Source of the DNA: JAGTVB01 sp049282355
GTDB taxonomy: Bacteria > Pseudomonadota > Gammaproteobacteria > HK1
Direction: 5' to 3'
Assembly (NCBI GenBank): GCA_049282355.1
Contig: JBAPTW010000151.1
Location: 1-6,292 of the forward strand
Length of the DNA: 6,292 nt
The position numbers and the translations under genes were made by a program. The notes under the pieces were generated by a model. It made no database searches, was not told where the DNA came from, and saw nothing but the letters and a program-made list of their open reading frames with translations. Positions 1 to 5,745 of the stretch are shown here, piece by piece (the stretch's first letter is position 1; the number at the start of each line of letters is the position of its first letter).

Positions 1-178
1 CCACCGTATCCCCCGCACGGAGCTGATCCAGTAGACGTTCCAATTCCGGTCGGCGCCTATGCGCCCCCGAGATTTTCTCTTGGAAGATGCGCTGACAACC
101 CGCTTCCTTCAGAGCAACGCGTTGCAAATCGAGGTTCTGATCGGTCGTTGAAACGCGGGCGTAACCGATCTTCATCAT
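1..178 (-). CDS. tnpR: Tn3-family resolvase (serine recombinase), N-terminal part, cut by window edge
   Basis: Reading the minus strand from the ATG at 176-178 gives 59 residues that begin MMKIGYARVSTTDQNLDLQR and continue with EKISGAHRRRPEL and LRAGDTV. This is the classic N-terminal catalytic domain of small serine recombinases. The ARVST motif carries the nucleophilic serine (Ser10 counting from the first Met), and the conserved arginine-rich stretch before PELxxLL follows. Known family members resolve Tn3-type cointegrates at the res site next to the gene. The frame is intact up to base 1, so the rest of the gene lies outside the window. An adjacent ATG at 173-175 is an equally possible start, and no clear Shine-Dalgarno sequence precedes either. 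The gene diverges from the broken transposase gene at 337. It could instead be a closely related invertase, but the context favours resolvase. Confidence 0.93.
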   Translation of the reverse strand, partial: MMKIGYARVSTTDQNLDLQRVALKEAGCQRIFQEKISGAHRRRPELERLLDQLRAGDTV

Positions 179-336
179 GGGACGGATGAGGCAGTGACTG
201 TTTGCAAAACATACTGCAAATAGATCCATTTTTGCAGCATACTTTTGCGAACCCACAAAACAAGCCGTGAAGCGGCTCGAGGGTTTGCTGCATAACTTAC
301 AAGTTATGCAAATCGTCGTTTCTTAGAAGTTCCCTC
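179..336. promoter_or_regulatory. Probable res site and divergent promoter region of a Tn3-family transposon
   Basis: This 158-base gap separates the divergent resolvase and transposase genes, exactly where Tn3-type elements keep the resolution site and both promoters. Two tgcaaa-rich blocks are visible: 202-220 (ttgcaaaacatactgcaaa) and about 230-249, whose reverse complement has a similar arrangement of gcaaaa, ta and gcaaa. A perfect palindrome lies closer to tnpA at 289-310. In Tn3 the crossover subsite I is nearest tnpA and subsite III nearest tnpR, so the palindrome would correspond to subsite I and the blocks to II and III. Assigning individual subsites is inference; the overall placement is well supported. 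Confidence 0.6.
289..310. repeat. Perfect 10-bp palindrome in the res region
   Basis: TGCATAACTT, two bases (ac), then AAGTTATGCA form an uninterrupted 10-bp inverted repeat. Its size and position, 27 bases upstream of the tnpA start, fit the crossover subsite of res, where a resolvase dimer binds inverted half-sites and cuts at the central dinucleotide. An operator controlling tnpA is the alternative, and the two roles normally coincide in Tn3 elements. Confidence 0.6.
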
Positions 337-869
337 ATGCCTGTCCGTTTCTTAACCGCCGAGCAGCGCAGCCGTTACGGTCATTACGCTGCGCCTCCGA
401 CACCGGAGGAACTGACGCAATTCTTCCATCTGAGCGACACTGATTTGGCTCTGATTGCAAACCGGCGAGGGAGTCACAATCGAATCGAATTGGCTTTGCA
501 GCTCACCACCGTTCGTTTTTTAGGCACCTTTCTGGAGGATCCGCTGGCCGTGCCGGATTCGGTGTTGCGCAGCGTAGCCCGACAATTGAACATCGCCGAT
601 CTCAACGGCCTGGATGCCTATCGGGTCGGGGAGCAGCGCTGGGACCACGCGGCGGAAATTCGCACCTGCTACGGGTACCGTGACTTTACCGATCGGCAGG
701 CCGGATTTCGCTTGACCCGATGGCTCTACGCGGTGTGCTGGACGGGTACTGAGCGGCCCGGCATCCTATCGACTGGCTGCTCTCGTACAAGGTTTTGTTG
801 CCCGGGGTCAGCGTACTCGAACGCTTCGTGGCCAAAGTGCGCAACCGAGTCGAAGAACGCCTGCTCAGG
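337..869 (+). pseudogene. tnpA: Tn3-family transposase, N-terminal fragment with reading-frame break
   Basis: The ATG at 337 opens a frame that starts MPVRFLTAEQRSRYG and continues through PPTPEELTQFFHLSDTDL, RGSHNRIELALQL, FLEDPLAVP, and RLTRWLYAVCWTGTERPG. This is the N-terminal DNA-binding region of Tn3-family TnpA, a protein of nearly 1000 residues that binds the 38-bp ends and carries out replicative transposition. After ERPGIL (near 757-772) the frame is lost, and the matching sequence resumes in a different frame as DWLLSYKVLLPG, VLERFVAKVRNRVEERLLR, ending at about 869. Compared with what I remember of the family, a few codons plus one base are missing, so a small deletion rather than one lost base is likely. 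The original frame stops at 871-873. The catalytic DDE domain is absent because an IS6-type fragment follows directly, so no active transposase can be made. Confidence 0.92.
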
Positions 870-878
870 GTAAAGCAG

Positions 879-959
879 CAAGTACAGCCACACAGCATGA
901 CTAATGATTTCTGCCGGGTAACGATAGTCGGCGTAGGATGATTCCGTATCGCGTTTCAT
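879..959 (-). pseudogene. IS6-family transposase, 5' fragment
   Basis: On the minus strand the ATG at 957-959 starts MKRDTESSYADYRYPAEIIS followed by HAVWLYL. The phrase YPAEIISHAVWLY is characteristic of the N-terminus of IS6-family (IS26/IS240-like) transposases, which normally continue with a version of RFxLSxRDVEE and then the DDE core. Here the similarity stops after about 27 residues: the next residues (LLYPEQAFFDS) are simply the antisense of the neighbouring Tn3 tnpA. The junction therefore lies at about 870-880 and only the first tenth of the gene is present. GGAGG abuts the ATG with no spacer, an odd arrangement, but no other start codon is available before the upstream in-frame TGA. 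The identification rests on a short stretch, so confidence is moderate. Confidence 0.65.
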
Positions 960-1087
960 CCTCCAATAATGCCTTGCAAGCTTACTCCGCCGTCAAGTCG
1001 ACAATGCCCTATAAACTCAATCTACAAGGAGAATCCCTGCGCAAAAAGAAAACACCATAGACAACCACAGAAGCCCCAAGTTAACAA
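960..1087. other. Non-coding stretch, probable IS6 leader and end
   Basis: No credible gene is present. On the minus strand this would be the region between an IS6-type terminal repeat and the start of its transposase. A possible tip is the run beginning GGGGCTTCTGTGG (reverse complement of about 1065-1077), but I cannot confirm it because the other end of the element is missing. The stretch is noticeably richer in A/T than its surroundings. Confidence 0.3.
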
Positions 1088-1158
1088 TAGACATTATCGG
1101 AAACCTCCGTGTGCACCGCAGCAATAGTTGTTGAAAGCGTAGTTTCCGATAATGTCTA
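1088..1158. repeat. Perfect 17-bp inverted repeat with 37-base spacer
   Basis: TAGACATTATCGGAAAC at 1088-1104 is the exact reverse complement of GTTTCCGATAATGTCTA at 1142-1158. Allowing one mismatch, the arms extend to 20 bases (1085-1104 and 1142-1161). The 37 bases between them hold no gene and have no similarity to the flanking mobile elements that I can see. The arms could be the ends of a collapsed small element, paired recombinase core sites, or the stem of a long hairpin. There is no T-tract next to it and no gene end pointing into it, so a terminator is unlikely. I do not recognise the sequence with certainty. Confidence 0.85.
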
Positions 1159-1190
1159 ATGAACCGCCCGCGTCGCTGCGCTCCGATCAG

Positions 1191-1260
1191 TGGTCAACTT
1201 TGCGCTGGACTGGGTGGCAACCTTCCGCTGGAATGGATGGCAGATTTGAGTGGAATACGC
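1191..1260 (+). repeat. Three-unit terminal repeat of an IS21-family element (orphan end)
   Basis: Three imperfect copies occur at 23-24 base spacing, starting at 1191 (tggtcaactttgcgctggac), 1215 (tggcaaccttccgctggaat) and 1238 (tggcagatttgagtggaata). They share a tgg-ca--tt---ctggaat pattern, and the last ends in the dinucleotide CA. IS21-family elements carry such multiple transposase-binding repeats at their ends, and phrases like GTGGTCA and CTGGAATACGCA are typical of those ends. No istA or istB remnant is found next to it. The orientation (units reading toward a terminal CA at about 1260) suggests the element extended to the left and lost its genes when the DNA at 1160-1190 was joined. 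Confidence 0.6.
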
Positions 1261-1339
1261 AAGTTGGCGCTTATGCGCTAAATCCCTCCGCCATTCGGCG
1301 TCGGCACCCCAGACTTTCGAACGTTGGTAGCTTGACCGA

Positions 1340-4300
1340 TCACCCTTCTCCCAAGTCCTGGATCTGCTGGATGGATTCGTCGACCGCCGTGCACCATTGT
1401 TGGTCATCGGCGCTGCCTTCGCGTCGGAGTCGCTGCTTCAATTCATCCGCCACGCCAAGCGCTTCATCGTGCCTGCCGTCCTGCGCGAGAAAGGCGGCTA
1501 GTCCCACCATCGCGCGCGCCCATTCGCCAAGATTCCCGTGGGCGCCTAGAGCGGCAACTAGCTGACCGAATAGCGATACCGCGGTTCGAAAGCCGTTTTC
1601 GGCTGCTACTGACCTCCACACGTACATACCGGAGATTCCCTGCCGCATTCCCAAGTCAGCCAGCTCCCTGAGTACTTCGGGGTCTGGCGAGACCTCATAA
1701 ACGCGGCGCAGAATCACGGCAGCATAATCGTACAGTTCGCAGGCAAGGTCCATCTGCATGGTTTTACCCAGGTTCTCTGCCTGCTCGATCAGTGATTGTG
1801 CCCGCTCGGTCCAGCGACCCACATCATTTCTTCGCATCGACTTCAGTTTGTCAATTTCCGCAATTCTTCTCTCAATAAATGCTCTCACATATGGCGTTTC
1901 CGGTTCCTCCCGGGACATGGGCCGCGCGTAAATCCGCGCTCCCTGCTGCAATGTCGCACGTGCCTCGTCTAGTCGAGCAAGTTTGAATTGTTGTATGCCC
2001 CGCGCCAAGACCAACTTGGCCAAGTCGAGCGACAAATCCGGGCGGGATCCGTTGACGAGCCGTTCTAGCGCCTGACCGGCGCGCTGGCTGAGCTCGATTG
2101 CCTTCTCCCACGCGCCCAGCGTGGAGAAACGATTGGATTGGGCCTTTTCCGCCAGTACGATGTCGACCTCGACGCGCTCGGCTCCAAACTGCTGCTCATA
2201 ATTGCGCCAGATAGCGATGGCCCGATCAAGATACTTCAGTGCCTGCTGCTGCTGGCCGAGGTCACCTAACAGGTTGCTGAAGTTTCGGCAGATCAGAGCC
2301 TCCAAATCCCGAGCGTCAATGCGCGTCTCGTTGCCGATCGCTACGAGGGACTTAGAGTAGCACGCGGCGGAGCGTTGAGCGTCGCCCTTGTGGCGATAGG
2401 CGATCCCCATCTCCATCAGAGCTGAAGCAAGATCGCGGCCGCCGCCCCCTCGTCGAAAAACGGCGACGGCTTCTTCCAGGAGCTCCAACCCTTTGTCAAC
2501 ATCGGACAAGGCCATGGTGGCGCCCAGCGCAGCTCGGGCATCAGCCAGTTGCCATTCCCAACGCCCTTCGTCGTGCGTGTTGAGCCTCGTCCAGAGGTCG
2601 ACGGCCTCGGTGCCGAGTTCCATCGCCGCTGGCACTTCGCCCAAGTTGCGGCGGAGCGTCGCCTCATTGTGATATGCTCCCGCCAATTCGGCTGCATAGG
2701 TGGACACGCCTTCGCGGTTCACTGCTTCGGTAAGGGCCTCTCGCGCTAACGCGTACGACTTCAACGCATTGTAGGGTTTGCTCATTGCCTCTTCGACGAG
2801 GCCTCGATGAAAACTAGCGATCCCCAATTCCCCCCGTAATTCCCAGTGACCGGCGTTCACCAGCTCTCGGTAGATATCTGAGGATTCAGTAATCAGTGAG
2901 AGGCTAGCTTCAGGCTCAAATGATTGCTCGGTGAAGATGGCGCGATTCAGTAAGGCCTTGGCGAGCACGTGGCGCAGATCCAGCTGCTTTTCTTCTTCAA
3001 TAAGTCGCCGGATCATTGTCTCCGACTTGGCGGCCGCTGCTTCCGCTTCCGCGAGTTGACCTTTGCGAGTCATTAACGCAGCTTGAGAAGCCAACGCCTT
3101 GGCGAGTCCCACCTCATCCGAAATCGATTCAAAGATCTTAACGGCGACTGTGAGCAGGGCGATGGACTCTTGAAGCTTGGTGACCGTCCTTCCTTTCGTG
3201 CCGTATGCCAGCGCCAGCAATTTGCGGTCCTCATCCTCACCCGTTTCCGCTGAAAGACCTTCGGCTACAGTCGCGGCTTCGTTGATTGAAACTAGTGCTT
3301 CTTCTGCACGCCCGGCATCGCGGAGCATGATCGACATGCTGTTGAGCGCAATGACAATCGAACGCCGAGCTGCCACGGTTGCCAGCGCACGAAACCGATC
3401 AAGGCACTGCCGGTATTTGGCCAAGGCCCCCTCAACGTCTCCCATACTGGATTGAATCAGTGCCATCTCGCCATATAGATTGCCGAGATTGTGTGTCAGA
3501 TCCCGCCGGCCGTTCTCGACTAGTTCCGCGAGAATCCGCTCGACGTAATCTAAGCAACGCAAATCGGCAACGACTTGCGTCTTGCGTGACCCTTCGCGGG
3601 ATGGCCAATGGTTTTGCGCATCGCTCGGTTCGAGGCCTGCCTCTCGGTAGACGAAATCGATCCAGCCGCGCGGCTCACTCCACTGGACACCGGTGCCCAG
3701 TCCTCGATCGTGAACCTGGTCAGTGACGGCAAATGATTCCGGTTTCGATCGGTCGTACGTGCGACCTGTGGCCTCCTGGTAGGCGGCGATCAGAGCCCGG
3801 GATGCAACAGCGATGCTTGGCCACCGCTGGTCAACGTCGGCAAAGCAGGTAGCCAACACGTCTCTCACACCTGGAGGCATCGGCGGAACGCCTGCCACAG
3901 CGGGACCGATCTCAGCAACATCCCCAAGGACCTCATGCGCCAAATCTCCGGATGGCCAAGTTGCCTTGCCGCTGAACATCTCCAGCAGACATACACCCCA
4001 GGACCAGGTATCCGTTTTCGAAGTAATTGGCTCTCCGCGAAGCCGCTCAGGCGAGGCATACTCCAGCGTGAACCCGCCGCTGCCCGGTGTCTGCTTCGTG
4101 CCGACGCCAGGTTCTGCTAATATATTGCGCAGAAGACTCTTCGCCATGTCGATAGGCGCCGAGTTCCTCAGGTCCTGAACCAGGCAGTCCAGTACTACCT
4201 CTACATCGGCCGAAGCAGCCTTTTGGGAGGCAAGTCCTAGATCAGTAAGCTTGGCCGTCCCGTCGGCAGTCAGGAGTATATTCTCCGGCTTGACATCCTG

Positions 4301-4732
4301 ATGAACCAGACCACGCAGGTGGGCCGCTTCCAGCCCCCACGCGGCGGTAAGGGCGATGTCGCATATCCGCCACAACCGCATGTCCGCGGGATCTTCCAGC
4401 AGCTTACCCGCCGAGATCCAGTTACGTAGCGAACCGCCGTCCACGTAATCGGCGAAGATTGCGATACGGTCGCCAACCGTGCGAAAAAAGCGGCAGCCCA
4501 CAATATTTGGATGCGGTGGCATGTCCATCCAGGACTGCAGTTCGGCGAGGAAGCCCTTTCGCGCCTCAGCCCCTAATATGCCGGACCGCTTGACCGCAAA
4601 CCGCTCGCCCGTCCTCTCGTTTCGCAAAAGGTGAACGGCGCCGAAACTGCCTTCGCCGATCTTCCGTTCCACGAGATACTCGTCTAGAATCTGTGCCCCA
4701 ACTTCCCAATCCGCAGCGCACCGAGGATTCAT
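1340..4732 (-). CDS. Ser/Thr protein kinase with long TPR-repeat C-terminal region
   Basis: This 1130-residue protein has a Hanks-type kinase domain at about residues 17-320. The glycine loop IGEGSFGAV is at 25-33, the ATP-anchoring lysine is K48 in AVK, and the likely helix-C glutamate is E64. The catalytic loop HQDVKPEN (144-151) has D146, K148 and N151. The metal-binding motif is DLG (164-166), followed by YASPE (225-229), DTWSWG (241-246) and R303. HQD replaces HRD and DLG replaces DFG; the ~60 residues between DLG and SPE are roughly twice the usual length. From about residue 405 to the end the protein is a chain of about a dozen TPR-like helix pairs (for example LGNLYGEMALIQSSMGDVEG and AYHNEATLRRNLGEVPAAME). 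No signal peptide or membrane segment is apparent, so it should be cytosolic, unlike PknB-type receptors. By family it should phosphorylate Ser/Thr on protein targets, with the TPRs as sensor or docking platform; the target is unknown. It is the second gene of an operon with the gene at 4744. Confidence 0.93.
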   Translation of the reverse strand: MNPRCAADWEVGAQILDEYLVERKIGEGSFGAVHLLRNERTGERFAVKRSGILGAEARKGFLAELQSWMDMPPHPNIVGCRFFRTVGDRIAIFADYVDGGSLRNWISAGKLLEDPADMRLWRICDIALTAAWGLEAAHLRGLVHQDVKPENILLTADGTAKLTDLGLASQKAASADVEVVLDCLVQDLRNSAPIDMAKSLLRNILAEPGVGTKQTPGSGGFTLEYASPERLRGEPITSKTDTWSWGVCLLEMFSGKATWPSGDLAHEVLGDVAEIGPAVAGVPPMPPGVRDVLATCFADVDQRWPSIAVASRALIAAYQEATGRTYDRSKPESFAVTDQVHDRGLGTGVQWSEPRGWIDFVYREAGLEPSDAQNHWPSREGSRKTQVVADLRCLDYVERILAELVENGRRDLTHNLGNLYGEMALIQSSMGDVEGALAKYRQCLDRFRALATVAARRSIVIALNSMSIMLRDAGRAEEALVSINEAATVAEGLSAETGEDEDRKLLALAYGTKGRTVTKLQESIALLTVAVKIFESISDEVGLAKALASQAALMTRKGQLAEAEAAAAKSETMIRRLIEEEKQLDLRHVLAKALLNRAIFTEQSFEPEASLSLITESSDIYRELVNAGHWELRGELGIASFHRGLVEEAMSKPYNALKSYALAREALTEAVNREGVSTYAAELAGAYHNEATLRRNLGEVPAAMELGTEAVDLWTRLNTHDEGRWEWQLADARAALGATMALSDVDKGLELLEEAVAVFRRGGGGRDLASALMEMGIAYRHKGDAQRSAACYSKSLVAIGNETRIDARDLEALICRNFSNLLGDLGQQQQALKYLDRAIAIWRNYEQQFGAERVEVDIVLAEKAQSNRFSTLGAWEKAIELSQRAGQALERLVNGSRPDLSLDLAKLVLARGIQQFKLARLDEARATLQQGARIYARPMSREEPETPYVRAFIERRIAEIDKLKSMRRNDVGRWTERAQSLIEQAENLGKTMQMDLACELYDYAAVILRRVYEVSPDPEVLRELADLGMRQGISGMYVWRSVAAENGFRTAVSLFGQLVAALGAHGNLGEWARAMVGLAAFLAQDGRHDEALGVADELKQRLRREGSADDQQWCTAVDESIQQIQDLGEG

Positions 4733-4740
4733 GCTCGACT

Positions 4741-4745
4741 CTCCT
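4741..4745 (-). promoter_or_regulatory. Shine-Dalgarno sequence of the kinase gene, overlapping the upstream stop codon
   Basis: On the minus strand AGGAG sits 8 bases before the ATG at 4730-4732, and its first bases are part of the TAG stop codon (4744-4746) of the preceding gene. This supports the chosen kinase start and indicates that translation of the two genes is coupled. Confidence 0.8.
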
Positions 4746-5349
4746 AATGGGCGGTGCGGGCGGCCAAGCGAAGCGCTGCGAATCTTTCACAAACTACCGA
4801 CCAGCGTTGTCGGCAATCGTTAATTGTGTCGTCGATAAGCTCCGGCAGCGTGGCGCCGTCCCGTTGGATCTGTGCGGTCGTAATCGAGTCTGCACTTGAA
4901 CGAATGGCGGCATAGAGCGCAGTCGCGCGGGATGCATTGCGGGTCCCATTGAGGTAGCCTTCCGGAAAGTACTCGATCACTGCATCAATGAACTCCTGGG
5001 CTTCACTGGAGAACAACTTGTGCCGTGCCCCGTAGCGACTGCCTTGGATACTGCGAATCATCGCGCTTAGCTGCGTTCGTACCGGCTCGAACTCTAGACG
5101 CCGCAGCCGTAACGATTCGGCGATTTCTTTCAGTTTCTGACGTCCGGCGGGAGTATCCATTTCCGAGTGCGCGGGAAGCGCACCGCGCACATCTTCAAAG
5201 ATAGCCACATAGTCGCGGTGAACTTCGAGCAGATCCTCAAACGTTGGTGAGAGGATGTCATCAAACGTCTTCTGGAGTTGTTCCGCCTGATAACTCTTCA
5301 GTTGGATCAAGCGGTCGATCAACTTAAGCAGCAAATCGAGCACGTGCAT
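4744..5349 (-). CDS. Unrecognised helix-rich protein, first gene of the kinase operon
   Basis: The protein has 201 residues from the ATG at 5347-5349, and I do not recognise its family. It is predicted from composition to be almost entirely alpha-helical and soluble. An amphipathic N-terminal helix (MHVLDLLLKLIDRLIQLKSY) leads into heptad-like charged segments (residues 20-60 and 70-105). An aromatic-containing segment follows (AQEFIDAVIEYFPEGYLNG, about 117-135), then further helices ending in AARTAH. There is no signal peptide, true membrane segment, metal-binding cluster or obvious catalytic motif. An in-frame TAG two codons upstream rules out a longer form. The AGGG at 5351-5354 is only one base from the ATG but seven from a GTG at codon 3 (5341-5343), so the real start may be that GTG. 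It ends 11 bases before the kinase gene, so the two are surely co-transcribed. It may be a substrate, adaptor or regulator of the kinase; this is inference. Confidence 0.8.
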   Translation of the reverse strand: MHVLDLLLKLIDRLIQLKSYQAEQLQKTFDDILSPTFEDLLEVHRDYVAIFEDVRGALPAHSEMDTPAGRQKLKEIAESLRLRRLEFEPVRTQLSAMIRSIQGSRYGARHKLFSSEAQEFIDAVIEYFPEGYLNGTRNASRATALYAAIRSSADSITTAQIQRDGATLPELIDDTINDCRQRWSVVCERFAALRLAARTAH

Positions 5350-5436
5350 ACCCTAATCATTAGCGGATTGGCGGTCACCAAAAGCGTACTGCCCAACATC
5401 TTACCATTGCATTCTGCCGGTGCCGAAGCGGTTGCG

Positions 5437-5643
5437 CTGGACCTAGAGCGGGAGCCGAAGACCGTCAGGGCGGTTCTACATATATTTGTGAGTGTGATGC
5501 AGGCCAATTTACGCCAGAGCAGCCCAGAAGACTGTGCCCAAGCGCGGCTCGGAGCAGTGAGCTTTGTGCACCGTTTCGGCTCTTCGCTCAACCGCCACAT
5601 CCACTATCGCTCCTGCATCCTCGACGAACTCCTCAGGCGCTGA
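5437..5643 (+). pseudogene. IS91-family (HUH) transposase, internal fragment
   Basis: The plus-strand frame ending with the TGA at 5641-5643 reads LEREPKTVRAVLHIFVSVMQ and ARLGAVSFVHRFGSSLNRHIHY. The phrase GAVxFxHRFGSSLNxHxHxH is the hallmark of IS91-family transposases, which transpose by rolling circle using an HUH nuclease. The His-Ile-His pair is at 5596-5604. The family usually continues with another His, Cys or Val residues and LDGVFE, whereas here it reads RSCILDELLRR and stops. Only about 65-70 of roughly 400 residues remain: the N-terminal zinc-finger part and the catalytic tyrosine region are absent. The left limit of similarity is soft, because the open frame runs back to 5278 over the start of the small operon gene, but that part does not resemble a transposase. 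It is non-functional. Confidence 0.8.
5479..5507 (-). promoter_or_regulatory. Possible promoter for the kinase operon
   Basis: On the minus strand TTGGCC (5502-5507) and TATATG (5479-5484) are separated by 17 bases, each matching four of six positions of the sigma-70 hexamers. It points toward the operon start at 5349, with a leader of about 120 bases. It lies inside the IS91-type fragment, so if real the operon is expressed from transposon-derived DNA. The match is weak and could be chance. Confidence 0.22.
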
Positions 5644-5745
5644 GACTGCTTACGGGTAAGTTTTCAACGCCCGCTATTCGGATCCAACCTACCGCGACTT
5701 TGGCGCCCCGCAACGCACCCATTGGTGCGGCCTCCGCGCGTGACC
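5644..5745. other. Short intergenic stretch between the IS91 fragment and the hydrolase gene
   Basis: No gene is visible. A small inverted repeat ctTAC-gg-GTAag (5649-5660) followed by tttt lies just after the transposase fragment, and another lies at 5714-5729. The right boundary of the inserted mobile DNA probably falls in this stretch, but no target duplication can be recognised. Confidence 0.4.
5714..5729 (-). terminator. Small hairpin downstream of the hydrolase gene, weak terminator candidate
   Basis: A perfect 6-bp stem (CGCACC and GGTGCG) with a 4-base loop lies 17 bases past the stop codon of the minus-strand hydrolase gene. There is no following T-run on that strand, so intrinsic termination is doubtful. 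Confidence 0.25.

Noticed and set aside
726..873. Continuation of the minus-strand IS6-type frame into the Tn3 tnpA region
   Set aside because: Beyond about 879 the translation is just the antisense of tnpA and no longer resembles an IS6 transposase.
1191..1260. Three regularly spaced repeats as a short CRISPR array
   Set aside because: The units are imperfect and nearly contiguous, with no unique spacers between identical repeats; an IS21-type end explains them better.
1267..1278. gcgc-ttat-gcgc hairpin downstream of the kinase gene as a terminator
   Set aside because: The stem is only 4 bp and no T-run follows on the minus strand.
1152..1565. Plus-strand open frame of 137 codons over the IS21-type end and the 3' end of the kinase gene
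   Set aside because: Most of it is antisense to the kinase gene, its translation is rich in Ser, Arg and Pro with no recognisable motif, and its start lies in the inverted repeat.
5278..5440. Plus-strand extension of the IS91 frame over the start of the small operon gene
   Set aside because: It shows no transposase similarity and is largely antisense to the helical protein; it is kept open by chance.
5319..5600. Minus-strand frame of 93 codons upstream of the operon
   Set aside because: It is the antisense of the IS91-type fragment, rich in Ser, Cys and Arg, with no family resemblance and no ribosome-binding site.
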